Below, piece by piece: positions 26,601 to 34,339 of a DNA stretch of 64,000 nt (position 1 is its first letter; each line of letters opens with the position of its first letter). Both the position numbers and the translations under genes were made by a program. The notes beneath the pieces were generated by a model. It was not told where the DNA came from and did not search any database. It was given only the letters and a program-made list of their open reading frames with translations. Source of the DNA: DAORHV01 sp964513925 (GTDB lineage: Bacteria; Patescibacteriota; Gracilibacteria; Peribacterales; Peribacteraceae); assembly GCA_964513925.1 (NCBI GenBank), contig CAZENR010000003.1, positions 1-64,000 on the forward strand. Direction: 5' to 3'.

Positions 26601-26701
26601 ACACGATGATGCCCTGGGTGATAGAAAAATTAAGCAGCATGCTCAACCGTGACCCCAAGGACATTGAAGCCGCACTGGAAGGAGAAGCCACCTGCTTGTA
26701 A
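23630..26701 (+). CDS. Secreted vanadium haloperoxidase/PAP2-like protein with CARDB-type repeats
   Basis: 1023 residues with a signal peptide. The first 475 residues form a vanadium-dependent haloperoxidase/acid phosphatase core. K316 and R323 (KYDYDFWRP), S385-G386-H387 (YTSGHATF), and R449 and H455 (SRIYLGIHW) match the vanadate-binding and catalytic set with the same 7- and 6-residue spacings as the fungal chloroperoxidase. Three DUF11/CARDB-like beta repeats follow (about 485-610, 615-735, 740-865), then a His-rich linker and a helical C-terminal domain. It acts outside the cell; halide oxidation versus phosphatase activity cannot be decided from sequence. Confidence 0.87.
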   Translation: MRLRTLVAEAVLVSIVVTNGIGALPRFSSAQQAPLPDMVLRWNTILLNAQVVDHTPGAGVPGAGLKRNGGPTMGARAMAMVHGAIYDAINAIEQTHTPYLLTQHAPAGASPEAAVIQAAHDVLASVYPEQSASFASALASDMALIPNGQAKTDGIAIGQAAAAAMIAARVNDGDDSPSGYVPNNNPGHWRPDPLHPTQTPYADYYGTVRPFVISSPADFAAPAVPALNSEEYANAYNEVKSLGAKNSATRTQEQTNIGIYWGYDGSPGLGVPPRLYNKIAQVIAEQEGNTQSENARLFALISLAMADSGISAWKAKYDYDFWRPVTGIRESDPGTGPTGLGDGNDITIGDPSWEPLGAPASNPQLSATPETPPTNFTPPFPAYTSGHATFGAAAFKSIANFYGRDNIAFTFTSDELNGITRDQSGAIRPRVPRSFTSLSQAAYENAQSRIYLGIHWSFDRDQGISQGTRIANDIYGRFATPLPSTDVAVQGSAPKLVQKNDPFTATVSARNNGQLAATSTVVTVALPADFSFDTQASDARCTLGQNNLVSCAVTAEGGLAPLAETSFNLRLTAGETLCSTTATPIATVDAAEGDGNTSNNSTSMPVFVGCPTPEQVELEATITGSDRIFRGDEIRYQLSVANTGPATASNVRIALPLHGLTLGAGNPAECTQLGDEVVCAGFSLSAGSSRSFSIAVATTLETACPQNIDAASTVTSDASDYYEANNTSGTVRTAIECEPQADVAIRYTGPSGAPRGQNMIFTAVAYNSGPATASNTRITIPLDQGMTFQQAQSTPGCTQEGANVVCTAQSIAVSGNAGFDLVFSTLSSMDCGTQLRTQASVQATERDIEPANNVSVPVATVIGCSSDDGGNIGGQQAGEQEEDDDQSARRSELAQSHSHRGHGTTEAAMVMTFLAHNHNIQIADNNGQDYGTLVGHFAFASDASRVFALKMDPFGLRGRNVAYAPYTEDELSVVCGMRNYLHQEAHMNRMHTMMPWVIEKLSSMLNRDPKDIEAALEGEATCL

Positions 26702-26717
26702 ATCTACACAATACGGA

Positions 26718-27857
26718 TTATGCCAACGCCGCTTGCCCGGACACGGGAGGCGGCGTTGTTTGCATGCGCTTCGCCGGTAAGCCGAACAGCGGACGCGGAT
26801 CATCCACATGCCCAAACTCGATGTAGCGGTAACTAAGCATCGCCACTGTTAGTAGCAACCCAAGGTACGTGGAAAACAGCCAGGCATCCGTAAAGTACCC
26901 CCAACTCATGCACAGTAAGATGAGCGGAACATGCCAGACATACAGCGAGTAGCACATCCGCCCCAACTGCCGGATCGGGTACCACAACCTGCTGCAAAAG
27001 GCGCCTGCTGATAGCGCTGCATCTACACATAAACCCCATCCGCACGTAAAGAGCAGGAAGCCGAATGCAATCGTTTCCCACGGCAGCAATTGCTGCGATA
27101 CGCTCTCGATAATGCTGGACGCAAACCAGAGACATGCGATTCCAGCACAGGCATGGAACAGCGGCCATCGGGTGCGACTACCGCTATGACAACGCTGCGC
27201 AAGAAGCATGCCCACGACAAATGCATCGAGCTGCGAAACGAACGAGCTCATCATCACATTTGTACCTACCACTCCCAACAGCAACACCGCCGCCAGACGT
27301 GATCCGGTTGCCAGAAACAGCGCACCGAAGAACGTGCGACTTGGCCCAAAACGCAACAGTGCCATCACGCAGAGCGGAAACACGACAGACAGCCAAAATT
27401 CTACCCCCAAAGACCACAGGACAATGTTATATCTCGGAAGGAACGTTGCCGGGAAAAACGATGACGTCATAGTCAGAAGCGTTGCCACCGACAACACATG
27501 GCTTGGGAAAGGATCTTTCAAGTACAAACCGAATAACGGCACGACCCAGGCGAGCGTATACAACGGCAATAGGCGCAATGATCGACGGCAGTAGAACGCG
27601 CGCCAGTCGCGCCAGGTCGTAAATTTGCGGCGACCTTGCACATACGGCAACGCGAGTACGAACCCCGATAACAAGAAAAATAACTGCACGCCTAAAGCGC
27701 CGCGACTGAGCAGTATCATCGGCGTCAGAATGAAATTCCCAGGGCCTTTCGGAAACCACGATACATCCGCAAACAGCCAAAACACATGCGATGACACGAC
27801 CGAGAGAATCGCTATTCCCCTCAGCGCATCTACCGTCGGCAATCTCTTGGCCTGCAC
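26718..27857 (-). CDS. Acyltransferase 3 family membrane protein
   Basis: About 379 residues with ten or so transmembrane helices. RLPTVDALRGIAILSVVSSH at the start holds the family's catalytic-site His, and RxxR-like SLRLLPLY and LWSLGVEFWLSVVFP segments are also typical. These enzymes O-acylate surface sugars or peptidoglycan. Start uncertain: no in-frame ATG near the homology start. GTG at 27857, preceded six bases up by CACAAT, is preferred. Convergent with the haloperoxidase gene. Confidence 0.85.
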   Translation of the reverse strand: MQAKRLPTVDALRGIAILSVVSSHVFWLFADVSWFPKGPGNFILTPMILLSRGALGVQLFFLLSGFVLALPYVQGRRKFTTWRDWRAFYCRRSLRLLPLYTLAWVVPLFGLYLKDPFPSHVLSVATLLTMTSSFFPATFLPRYNIVLWSLGVEFWLSVVFPLCVMALLRFGPSRTFFGALFLATGSRLAAVLLLGVVGTNVMMSSFVSQLDAFVVGMLLAQRCHSGSRTRWPLFHACAGIACLWFASSIIESVSQQLLPWETIAFGFLLFTCGWGLCVDAALSAGAFCSRLWYPIRQLGRMCYSLYVWHVPLILLCMSWGYFTDAWLFSTYLGLLLTVAMLSYRYIEFGHVDDPRPLFGLPAKRMQTTPPPVSGQAALA

Positions 27858-27894
27858 GCCTAAATTGTGCCTGCCATCAGAACTGAGCGAAAGA

Positions 27895-28134
27895 TTAGCT
27901 GGCAAGCTCGGGGGCCGGCACGCGCTGCAAGAGTCTATCCCTCTGCTCTCGCAAATCGCGGCTATCCAGGTCGGATTTCGCAATAGTACCCATCAGCGTG
28001 CGTACTGCGGCAACCTCATCCCTCAGCTCCGCGTCTACCTGTGAAAGCGGTATTTCGCTCTCGGCAAGCGTTGCGACTTCTTCGGTCGTATCGAGAATAC
28101 CATCGCCGGCTGCATTGAATGCTTTGCTGCTCAT
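27895..28134 (-). CDS. Small acidic helical orphan protein
   Basis: 79 residues, no signal peptide, rich in Glu, Asp, Leu and Ala, predicted to be two or three helices. No family recognised. Support comes from the start context: a -10 TACAGT ends six bases before the ATG at 28134, the same leaderless layout as many genes here. It could be co-transcribed with the acyltransferase 37 bases downstream. Confidence 0.6.
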   Translation of the reverse strand: MSSKAFNAAGDGILDTTEEVATLAESEIPLSQVDAELRDEVAAVRTLMGTIAKSDLDSRDLREQRDRLLQRVPAPELAS

Positions 28135-28140
28135 ACGTCG

Positions 28141-28146
28141 ACTGTA
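28141..28146 (-). promoter_or_regulatory. -10 box TACAGT, leaderless spacing
   Basis: Minus-strand TACAGT followed by six bases and the ATG at 28134. Confidence 0.5.
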
Positions 28147-28203
28147 CGCCGGTTTACAGAGTTGGCAACAGGTTTCGCAAAAACTCCCCTCCCCTTGGAA
28201 GAA

Positions 28204-28289
28204 TGGTGGGCCGGGCTGGATTTGCACCAGCGAAGGCGTAAGCCACCTGATTTACAGTCAGGCCCGTTTGGCTACTTCGGTACCGACCC
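28204..28289 (-). tRNA. tRNA-Tyr (anticodon GTA)
   Basis: 86 bases on the minus strand. Acceptor GGGTCGG pairs with CCGGCCC, the anticodon loop is CTGTAAA, and the long variable arm of a type II tRNA (expected for bacterial Tyr) and the T-loop are present. A73 and an encoded CCA close the 3' end. Confidence 0.96.
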
Positions 28290-28303
28290 ATAAAGAAAAG
28301 AAC

Positions 28304-28412
28304 GGAGCCACGGGATTCTATGGTGTTTGGAGCCGGTGTTCAATGCTTTCGCTGCAGCATCGGCACATTCTGGCGATTCAAAGGCTCCAGGCTGCCTCTA
28401 TGCAGCTTTTTT
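28304..28412 (+). ncRNA. Possible structured small RNA ending in a terminator
   Basis: GGAGCC (28304-28309) and GGCTCC (28383-28388) can close a domain. Its interior folds as GCCG...ATGCT / AGCAT-CGGC. A GCTGC-ctctat-GCAGC hairpin plus six T (28391-28412) follows at once. No plus-strand gene lies upstream that would need this terminator. No known RNA family is recognised, and it is not a tRNA. Confidence 0.3.
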
Positions 28413-28464
28413 CACAATGTACAACCAGAGCACAGTTCCCGGAATTCGGATACTCCAAAAAGGG

Positions 28465-28493
28465 TTGTATACCCTCTGGGGGCCTCCTACAAT
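28465..28493 (+). promoter_or_regulatory. Histone-fold gene promoter TTGTAT-17-TACAAT
   Basis: TTGTAT (28465-28470), 17 bases, TACAAT (28488-28493). The predicted leader before the ATG at 28526 is about 25 bases and pyrimidine-rich, without a Shine-Dalgarno. Confidence 0.65.
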
Positions 28494-28525
28494 CCGTCCC
28501 GTTCTATTTCTTCTCCCCTATTCCC

Positions 28526-28690
28526 ATGATCGTTCAGTCCCACGTTAAGGAAATGCTTTCGAAGATGGATCTCCGCTGCGGCGGCGACTTCTGCGACGCT
28601 CTCGCAAAGGCTTGCGAGGAGATGGTCAAGAAGGCTGCTTGGCGCTGCAAGGAGAACAAGCGCCAGACCGTTTACGGCTGCGACTGCTAG
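28526..28690 (+). CDS. Cys-rich bacterial histone-fold protein
   Basis: 54 residues forming one minimal histone fold. A short first helix (VKEMLSKM) is followed by the R-C-G-G-D loop, the long central helix (FCDALAKACEEMVKKAAWRCKEN) and the KRQTV loop with a terminal Asp. These are the positions that form the Arg-Thr loop and Arg-Asp clamp in archaeal and Bdellovibrio/Leptospira-type bacterial histones. Six Cys (18, 23, 30, 41, 52, 54) are unusual for the family. Its codons are strongly biased to AAG, GAG, TTC and CGC, suggesting high expression. Own promoter and terminator. Probably binds DNA as a dimer; this is inferred. Confidence 0.75.
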   Translation: MIVQSHVKEMLSKMDLRCGGDFCDALAKACEEMVKKAAWRCKENKRQTVYGCDC

Positions 28691-28703
28691 TTCTTCGACT
28701 TCA

Positions 28704-28739
28704 AAGGCCACCTGCGGAGCGATCCCGGGTGGTTTTTTT
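28704..28739 (+). terminator. Intrinsic terminator of the histone-fold gene
   Basis: A stem of AAGGCCACC with GGTGG and the following T bases (including G-T pairs), a loop of about 15 bases, then seven T. Confidence 0.75.
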
Positions 28740-28881
28740 GTGCCCAAAAGGGAGAGTCAGATGATATGGATCGCGAATACACCACCTGACTCTCTTCGCC
28801 ATCATCTTTCAGAAATGAGGTCGGTATCTTCTCGAAAAACATACACCGTCAAGCATTCGAATGCCCAATACGAGATCTGCG

Positions 28882-30096
28882 CTATTCGTAGCGTAAAGCC
28901 TCCATGGGGCTTAGGTTTGCAGCGCGCTTTGCCGGATAGAATCCGAACGCTACACCAATGCCCAGTGCCATGCCTGCCGCTAAGATGATGGACGTGAGCG
29001 AAAGAGAATAAGGCACCTCGCCAAGGGCCTTCGAAGCAGCTTTTGCCAAAATCCAGCCTATGCCGCCGCCGCACAGAATGCCAACCGTGCCGCCGGTGAG
29101 TGTGAGCGATACGGCCTCTAAAAGGAACTGGAGTAGAATGTCGATCTTGCGTGCGCCAACCGCCTTGCGCAGGCCAATTTCGCGCGTCCGCTCGGTAACC
29201 GACACCAGCATGATATTCATAATTCCAATTCCTCCTACCAGCAAGGAAATGGCTGCCACAAGAGACAAGAATACTGTTAGGCCCATGGTGACCGAATTCA
29301 CAATGCCGGTAACCTGCTCGGAGCTACGGGCGATGAAATCATCTTTGTCGGGGTCATCTTCGGGGTTATCGATACGGTGTTGCTGTCGCAGCAGTAACGT
29401 CACATCTTCGGTGGCGATGGCAGGATCGCCAACCGCTTTGAGGGTCATGTAGGTCAAATGTTTTTGGCCCGTTACCGCTTTAGCCGTAGAAAACGGAATG
29501 TAGACAGGCTTATCCAAATCCGACAACAAGAGTGATCCCATGCCCTGCAAAACACCTACAACCGTGAAGGAGAACTCGCCGATCTTGATCTTCTTTCCCA
29601 CCGGATCGACGTTGCCAAACAGGTCCAACGCTGTTTGGTAGGAAAGTACGGCAACCGATTTAGCGCCGTCATCATCCGTTTGCTCAAGCAATCTGCCACT
29701 CTCCAGCTTCAAGCCGTAGTTAGCAAAAATCTGACGTCGCGTTCCCATGACCATGGGCGACACCACTTCCTTGCCATACTCCACCTGCTGTCCCACCAAG
29801 ATCACCGGCGCCACGTCCTTGACTGTGGAAAGCCGGGTCACCGCCTCGTAGTCGTCGTAGGTAAGCGATTCTAAGTTACTGCCGAACTTCTGCAGCCCCA
29901 CGGGGAAGACGTCGATGGTGCCGCTGCCAATGGACTCGATCTGCGTGAGAATGTAACGCTGGAAGCTATTGCCGATGCTCACCATGAGCACCACGGAACC
30001 AACGCCGATGATAATGCCGAGCATGGTCAGTATGGACCGCGTTCGGTTGACGGTAATTCCGGCGTATGCGGTGCGGACAGTATCGCGTAGCAGCAT
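28882..30096 (-). CDS. MacB-type ABC transporter permease (second copy)
   Basis: 404 residues. One N-terminal transmembrane helix (about 20-40; TMLGIIIGVGSVVLM), a large extracytoplasmic MacB core domain (about 45-265) and three C-terminal helices belonging to the FtsX/MacB permease fold, with TERTREIGLRKAVGA between the first two and PAKRAANLSPMEALRYE at the end. The start at 30096 lies two bases after the stop of the first permease. It works with the ABC ATPase and adaptor of the same operon to export peptides or drugs. Confidence 0.93.
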   Translation of the reverse strand: MLLRDTVRTAYAGITVNRTRSILTMLGIIIGVGSVVLMVSIGNSFQRYILTQIESIGSGTIDVFPVGLQKFGSNLESLTYDDYEAVTRLSTVKDVAPVILVGQQVEYGKEVVSPMVMGTRRQIFANYGLKLESGRLLEQTDDDGAKSVAVLSYQTALDLFGNVDPVGKKIKIGEFSFTVVGVLQGMGSLLLSDLDKPVYIPFSTAKAVTGQKHLTYMTLKAVGDPAIATEDVTLLLRQQHRIDNPEDDPDKDDFIARSSEQVTGIVNSVTMGLTVFLSLVAAISLLVGGIGIMNIMLVSVTERTREIGLRKAVGARKIDILLQFLLEAVSLTLTGGTVGILCGGGIGWILAKAASKALGEVPYSLSLTSIILAAGMALGIGVAFGFYPAKRAANLSPMEALRYE

Positions 30097-30098
30097 AG

Positions 30099-31325
30099 TT
30101 ACTCGTAGCGGAGGGATTCCATAGGACTTAAATTGGCGGCCCGACGCGCCGGCGCAATGCCGAAGATGATGCCGGTAGCGGTGGCCATAACAAATGCTGC
30201 TAGCAGCGAATTCCACGACACTACGAACACATACGTCGAGAGTATGCGTGCGACGATAGCGGCAACAAACCATGCCAGCGCGATACCGCCGGCGGCACCG
30301 ATAAAGCCACCGACCAGCGTGAACACCACGGCTTCGGCAAGGAATTGCAACAGGATATCGCGCTTGGTGGCACCCACGGCTTTTCGCAAACCAATTTCAC
30401 GCGTGCGCTCGGTTACCGAGACGATCATGATATTCATGATGCCGATACCGCCCACTAGCAGCGAAATGCTGGCAATGGTGGTAATAAACAGCGTAAGCCC
30501 CATCGACACGCCGCCAAGAATGTCATTGGCCTGCGCGGATGTACGCACGCCGAAGTCATCCTTCTTTGGGTCGTCTTTAGGGTTGTCGATTTTATGGCGT
30601 TGCCTTAGCAGCAGTTTCACATCTTCCAGTGCCAGTTCTGGATCCACCGTAGATTGCATGGTGATGTAGTTGACGTACTTTCTTCCGGTCACCTGCCTGG
30701 CGGTCTTAAACGGCACGTAGATACGCTCATCAACGTTCTGGAAGAATTGGGACCCAATTGGACGCACAGTACCAACAACCGTGTAGTGCTGATCTCCAAT
30801 CTTGATACGCTTGCCTAGCGGATCATTTTGGCCGAAGAGCTTTTCACGAATATCCGAACCGAGCATGGCAACCTGCTTGGCGCCTTCGTTGTCCGCATCG
30901 TCGATCATGCGGCCCGTCTGCACGTATATCTTCTGGTTTTCAAAGAACCACGGGACTACCCCCAGTGTGCGGGGGCTACCCTCTTGGCTGCCGTACGATG
31001 CAGTACCTGGAATAAAGATCACCGGTGCCACAGTTTCTATCGTTCGCAGGCGCTTCAGCGCATCCACGTCATCAAAGGTCAAACTGTCGCTGCCGGTTGC
31101 CAGCGGGTTGGGGCCTCCATCGGTATTACCCGGAAAAATGACCATGCTGCGAGAGCCCAAGCTGCTGATCTGACTCAAAATAACCAGCTGCATGCTGGAG
31201 CCGATGGAACTCATGAGCACTACCGACCCAACGCCGATGATAATGCCGAGCATAGTCAGCGCCGCGCGTGAGCGATTCACCCCCACCGCCTTGACTGCCG
31301 TTCTGAGCGTATCGGAAAAGCGCAT
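30099..31325 (-). CDS. MacB-type ABC transporter permease (first copy)
   Basis: 408 residues with the same architecture as its downstream neighbour: N-terminal helix (TMLGIIIGVGSVVLMSSIG), periplasmic-type core, three C-terminal helices, TERTREIGLRKAVGATKRD and PARRAANLSPMESLRYE. The two copies are clearly paralogous and probably form a heterodimer, since one ATPase gene serves both. ATG at 31325, one base after the ATPase stop. Confidence 0.93.
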   Translation of the reverse strand: MRFSDTLRTAVKAVGVNRSRAALTMLGIIIGVGSVVLMSSIGSSMQLVILSQISSLGSRSMVIFPGNTDGGPNPLATGSDSLTFDDVDALKRLRTIETVAPVIFIPGTASYGSQEGSPRTLGVVPWFFENQKIYVQTGRMIDDADNEGAKQVAMLGSDIREKLFGQNDPLGKRIKIGDQHYTVVGTVRPIGSQFFQNVDERIYVPFKTARQVTGRKYVNYITMQSTVDPELALEDVKLLLRQRHKIDNPKDDPKKDDFGVRTSAQANDILGGVSMGLTLFITTIASISLLVGGIGIMNIMIVSVTERTREIGLRKAVGATKRDILLQFLAEAVVFTLVGGFIGAAGGIALAWFVAAIVARILSTYVFVVSWNSLLAAFVMATATGIIFGIAPARRAANLSPMESLRYE

Positions 31326-31326
31326 G

Positions 31327-32061
31327 CTACTTGAGTTCCGAAAGCTTGCCGGCCACCTTGCGCTGGAAGTTGGAGGCATCGGATTCTATGTGGCCGTCTC
31401 GAATGGTTATGATGCGCTGGGCGTGCTCCGCCGTGGTGCGTTCGTGCGTGACGAGGATGATGGTATGCCCGTCGCTATGCAGGCGCTGCAACGCATCCAT
31501 GACTGCAATGCCGGATGCGGAATCCAGGTTACCCGTAGGTTCGTCGGCAAAAATCACTTCGGGATCCGTCACCAGTGCGCGTGCAATGGCAACTCGCTGC
31601 TTCTGTCCACCGGATAATTGGCTGCTCATGTAATCCTTGCGGTCAAGCAGGCCGACCGTCTCCACGGCTTTGAGAGCGCGATCCAAGCGCTGCCGAGGCG
31701 GAATAGACGGATGGTACAACAATGGAAGCATGACGTTTTGCGTCACCGTTGTGCGCGGTAACAGGTTGAATGCCTGGAACACGAAACTGACACGGGTAGC
31801 ACGAATGCGCGCCAAGTCGTCATCGTCCATGCGTTGCGTAGGCTCGCCTTGAAACAGGTATGTACCGCTTGTTTGCAAATCTAGGAAACCCAAAATTTGC
31901 ATCAACGTGGATTTTCCGGAGCCAGATGGGCCCATAATGGCCACGAATTCGCCTTTGTTGATACGCAAATCCAACGAGTGCAACACTGGCGTCTCCACGC
32001 CTTCGTTGAAGTACGACTTACTCAAGTTGCGAATTTCGATGAGGGGAACTTGCTTGTCCAT
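31327..32061 (-). CDS. MacB/LolD-type ABC ATPase
   Basis: 244 residues. Walker A GPSGSGKST (about residues 40-48), Q-loop, signature LSGGQKQRVAIARAL, Walker B VIFADEPTGNLD and the switch His (VTHE). It powers the two adjacent permeases. Starts three bases after the adaptor stop. Confidence 0.96.
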   Translation of the reverse strand: MDKQVPLIEIRNLSKSYFNEGVETPVLHSLDLRINKGEFVAIMGPSGSGKSTLMQILGFLDLQTSGTYLFQGEPTQRMDDDDLARIRATRVSFVFQAFNLLPRTTVTQNVMLPLLYHPSIPPRQRLDRALKAVETVGLLDRKDYMSSQLSGGQKQRVAIARALVTDPEVIFADEPTGNLDSASGIAVMDALQRLHSDGHTIILVTHERTTAEHAQRIITIRDGHIESDASNFQRKVAGKLSELK

Positions 32062-32064
32062 AAG

Positions 32065-33834
32065 CTATTTCACAAGAACGACTACGGTTTCGCCTTCGCG
32101 CACGCCGGTTACCTCTATATCGCCATTGGCGCCATCGATCCCCGTGGTCACTTCGCGCTCTTCAATGGTGCGGCCATCTGCGCCGAGAATGCGAACGATC
32201 TTCTTTCCCTCGCGCTCCAGCACGGCCCGCAACGGAACGCTGACGACGTCCTTTCGCACACCCGTAACGATTTCTGCATCGCCAGTCATACCGATTTTCA
32301 GTCCCTCGTGAGCCGAAGTGAAGTCCAATTTCACCCTGTATTTTGGTACGCCGTCACGATCGGTTGCCCCAGGGTCGATTTCGCTGACGCGCAGCGGAAT
32401 GGACTCGCCGCGGAACGCATCCAATTCAATCGATCCGGTCTGAGACAGTTGCACCTTGGGGATGTCGATCTCCGATACGAACATCTCGATGCGGTAAGGC
32501 GTATTGCCAAGCACCGTGATGGACGGCATGGTCGAAGGACGCATTTCGCCGGCCTTTACATTGACCTTGGTGACAATGCCTTCCACAGGAGAAACCAGCA
32601 ACGTGTCCGAATACTGAGCACTAGCGCGAGCCAAATCTGCCTGCGCCTGGCGTACGCGCGCTTGGGCGGAATCGATATCCGTTTGGCGGGCTGGAGCTTT
32701 CTTCAGTGCAAGCTGTGCCTCTTCCACCTGCAACGCGGTTTCATAGGTGGAGATATCGGCCTTGGCACGGTCTAGCGTTCCCTGCAGGCTTGTCACGGTG
32801 GACTGCTCTGTAGCAATGCGAGTGTCGTAACTTGCGGATGCGTCGCGCAGGGCTTTTGCAGCTGCATCCAGGGCTGAGTACGCAGTCTGCACGCTGGTCT
32901 TTTGGGTGGCGATGGTTGCCTTATGCGTCTCGCGTGAGGCATTGGTGAAGTAACTGGTCAGCTGCAATTCGGACATGTAGTCGTACGAGCGACTGACATT
33001 GTCTGCGGCGGCTGCAACGACGGTTCGGGCAGCCTCCAGATTTTTCAGCGCGGTCTGGTAGTCCATAGCGCTGACTGCTGTGCCTTGCAGCTGGCTGATG
33101 GCAGCATCGGCAGATGCGCGTCCTGAACGAATGGCATCGTAATTACCGGTGATATTCTTCACGATGGCATCTTGCACCTCGTTGCTGTTAAACACACCGC
33201 TGGTTGCGTTCAACGCCGTCTTAGCTGAAGCCAGGTACTGCGACACGGTGCTGTTGGCACTTGTCACCTGTCCGGCTAGTCCGGTGGTTGCTTCGGTTTG
33301 GAGTACCGCTAGCTTCTGCTTAGATGTCTTTAAGTTGGCCTCGGCGCTCAGCGCAGTCTGTCGGGCGACATCGAGCGCGGCGCGCCTGTTAGCAACCGAT
33401 GCCTCGGCTATAGCAATGTCTTCCGGGCGGGCTCCTTCTTGCAACGCCTGCAACACCGCTTTGGCAGAAGCAACGTTTGCCGATGCGGATGCCACGCTTG
33501 CGGCAAGGGTTCCGGCACGCAACGAAGCAAGGCGCTGCCCTACTTTGACGCGATCGCCCTCTTTCACCTCTACCTTGGCAACCACATCTACGATTGGAAA
33601 CTGCAATTCCAGATCTTTCTCGGATACTACATTGCCCACAGCCTCCACCGTCTGCTTCAGGTCGCCCCGCTGCGCCTCGGCGGTTACGTACACCGGCTGT
33701 TTGGGCCTGCTTACGCCCCAGATGATCATGCCGATGAACAGGATGACAGCGACGACGATGACGCGCTTGAGATGGCGCCTGATCCAGCGCCAAACAACGC
33801 CCAAGAACGAGAGAATGGAACGAATGATGCTCAT
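32065..33834 (-). CDS. HlyD/MacA-type membrane-fusion (adaptor) protein
   Basis: 589 residues: a basic N-terminus, one transmembrane helix (about 22-42), a lipoyl-like half motif (VVAKVEVKEGDRVKVGQRLASL), a long Ala-rich coiled coil (about 115-400), the second lipoyl half (SPVEGIVTKVNVKAGE) and C-terminal beta-barrel and membrane-proximal domains. The hairpin is longer than in E. coli MacA. It partners the MacB-type permeases. Its ATG overlaps the MarR stop as ATGA, so the two are translationally coupled. Confidence 0.92.
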   Translation of the reverse strand: MSIIRSILSFLGVVWRWIRRHLKRVIVVAVILFIGMIIWGVSRPKQPVYVTAEAQRGDLKQTVEAVGNVVSEKDLELQFPIVDVVAKVEVKEGDRVKVGQRLASLRAGTLAASVASASANVASAKAVLQALQEGARPEDIAIAEASVANRRAALDVARQTALSAEANLKTSKQKLAVLQTEATTGLAGQVTSANSTVSQYLASAKTALNATSGVFNSNEVQDAIVKNITGNYDAIRSGRASADAAISQLQGTAVSAMDYQTALKNLEAARTVVAAAADNVSRSYDYMSELQLTSYFTNASRETHKATIATQKTSVQTAYSALDAAAKALRDASASYDTRIATEQSTVTSLQGTLDRAKADISTYETALQVEEAQLALKKAPARQTDIDSAQARVRQAQADLARASAQYSDTLLVSPVEGIVTKVNVKAGEMRPSTMPSITVLGNTPYRIEMFVSEIDIPKVQLSQTGSIELDAFRGESIPLRVSEIDPGATDRDGVPKYRVKLDFTSAHEGLKIGMTGDAEIVTGVRKDVVSVPLRAVLEREGKKIVRILGADGRTIEEREVTTGIDGANGDIEVTGVREGETVVVLVK

Positions 33835-34274
33835 GCGGAGTGGTGAGAAGAATGGTTAGCAATAAGCTTTCTATAAATGCGGATGAGGTCGTTTTGATCT
33901 TTGACGGACAACACGGCAAACGCCGAGCGAATGACGACCAGGCGTTTCTCCATCATGGTGCGCATCAATTTATTGCCAGTCTTGGTAATGCGCAGGCGTA
34001 CCAACTTACGGTTTGCTGGGTCGGCAACGCGCTGCAGGCACCCCAACCGCACCAACCGGGCCACGAACGTCGTGGCGGTGGGCGCGGTGATCATGAGCGC
34101 TGCGGCCAAGTCCTTCATGGTAATGCCGGGCTTCTCCTGAATGATGCACAGCGCGTGCATTTGCAGCCAATTTTTCACCGAATGGTCCTGATGCGTCGCC
34201 TCCGCCATCTTACGCTGCATGATGCGGGCAAAGTTGAACGCCAGGTCGATGAGTTCATCCTGCGTTTTCTGCAT
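33831..34274 (-). CDS. MarR family transcriptional regulator
   Basis: 147 residues with the winged-helix core: recognition-helix region MKDLAAALMITAPTATTFVARLVRLG (about residues 53-78), a wing (ADPANRKLVRLRITKTG) and terminal dimerisation helices. First gene of the MacAB-type efflux operon, so it most likely represses the operon until an inducer binds. No Shine-Dalgarno; promoter at 34305-34333. Confidence 0.93.
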   Translation of the reverse strand: MQKTQDELIDLAFNFARIMQRKMAEATHQDHSVKNWLQMHALCIIQEKPGITMKDLAAALMITAPTATTFVARLVRLGCLQRVADPANRKLVRLRITKTGNKLMRTMMEKRLVVIRSAFAVLSVKDQNDLIRIYRKLIANHSSHHSA

Positions 34275-34286
34275 CGTGAGGAACGT

Positions 34287-34295
34287 TAATAATTA
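34287..34295. promoter_or_regulatory. Possible MarR operator palindrome
   Basis: TAAT-A-ATTA sits between the -10 box and the MarR start codon, inside the transcript's first bases. The size is short for a MarR site, so this is tentative. Confidence 0.35.
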
Positions 34296-34304
34296 GGGAA
34301 GCAA

Positions 34305-34333
34305 AGTATAAGCCTCGCTACCCAAAACGTCAA
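34305..34333 (-). promoter_or_regulatory. Efflux operon promoter TTGACG-17-TATACT
   Basis: Near-consensus minus-strand -35 TTGACG (34328-34333) and -10 TATACT (34305-34310), 17 bases apart. Drives the MarR-adaptor-ATPase-permease-permease operon. Confidence 0.75.
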
Positions 34334-34339
34334 GTCTTC

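Noticed and set aside
28304..28388. A tRNA-like gene suggested by the GGAGCC/GGCTCC ends
   Set aside because: No D-loop GG, no TTC-containing T-loop with a five-pair stem and no anticodon arm in the right place; kept only as a possible structured RNA.
27998..28525. The long frame upstream of the histone-fold gene, in frame with it
   Set aside because: It crosses tRNA-Tyr antisense and has no protein-like features. Homology, promoter and terminator all support the short 54-residue product starting at 28526.
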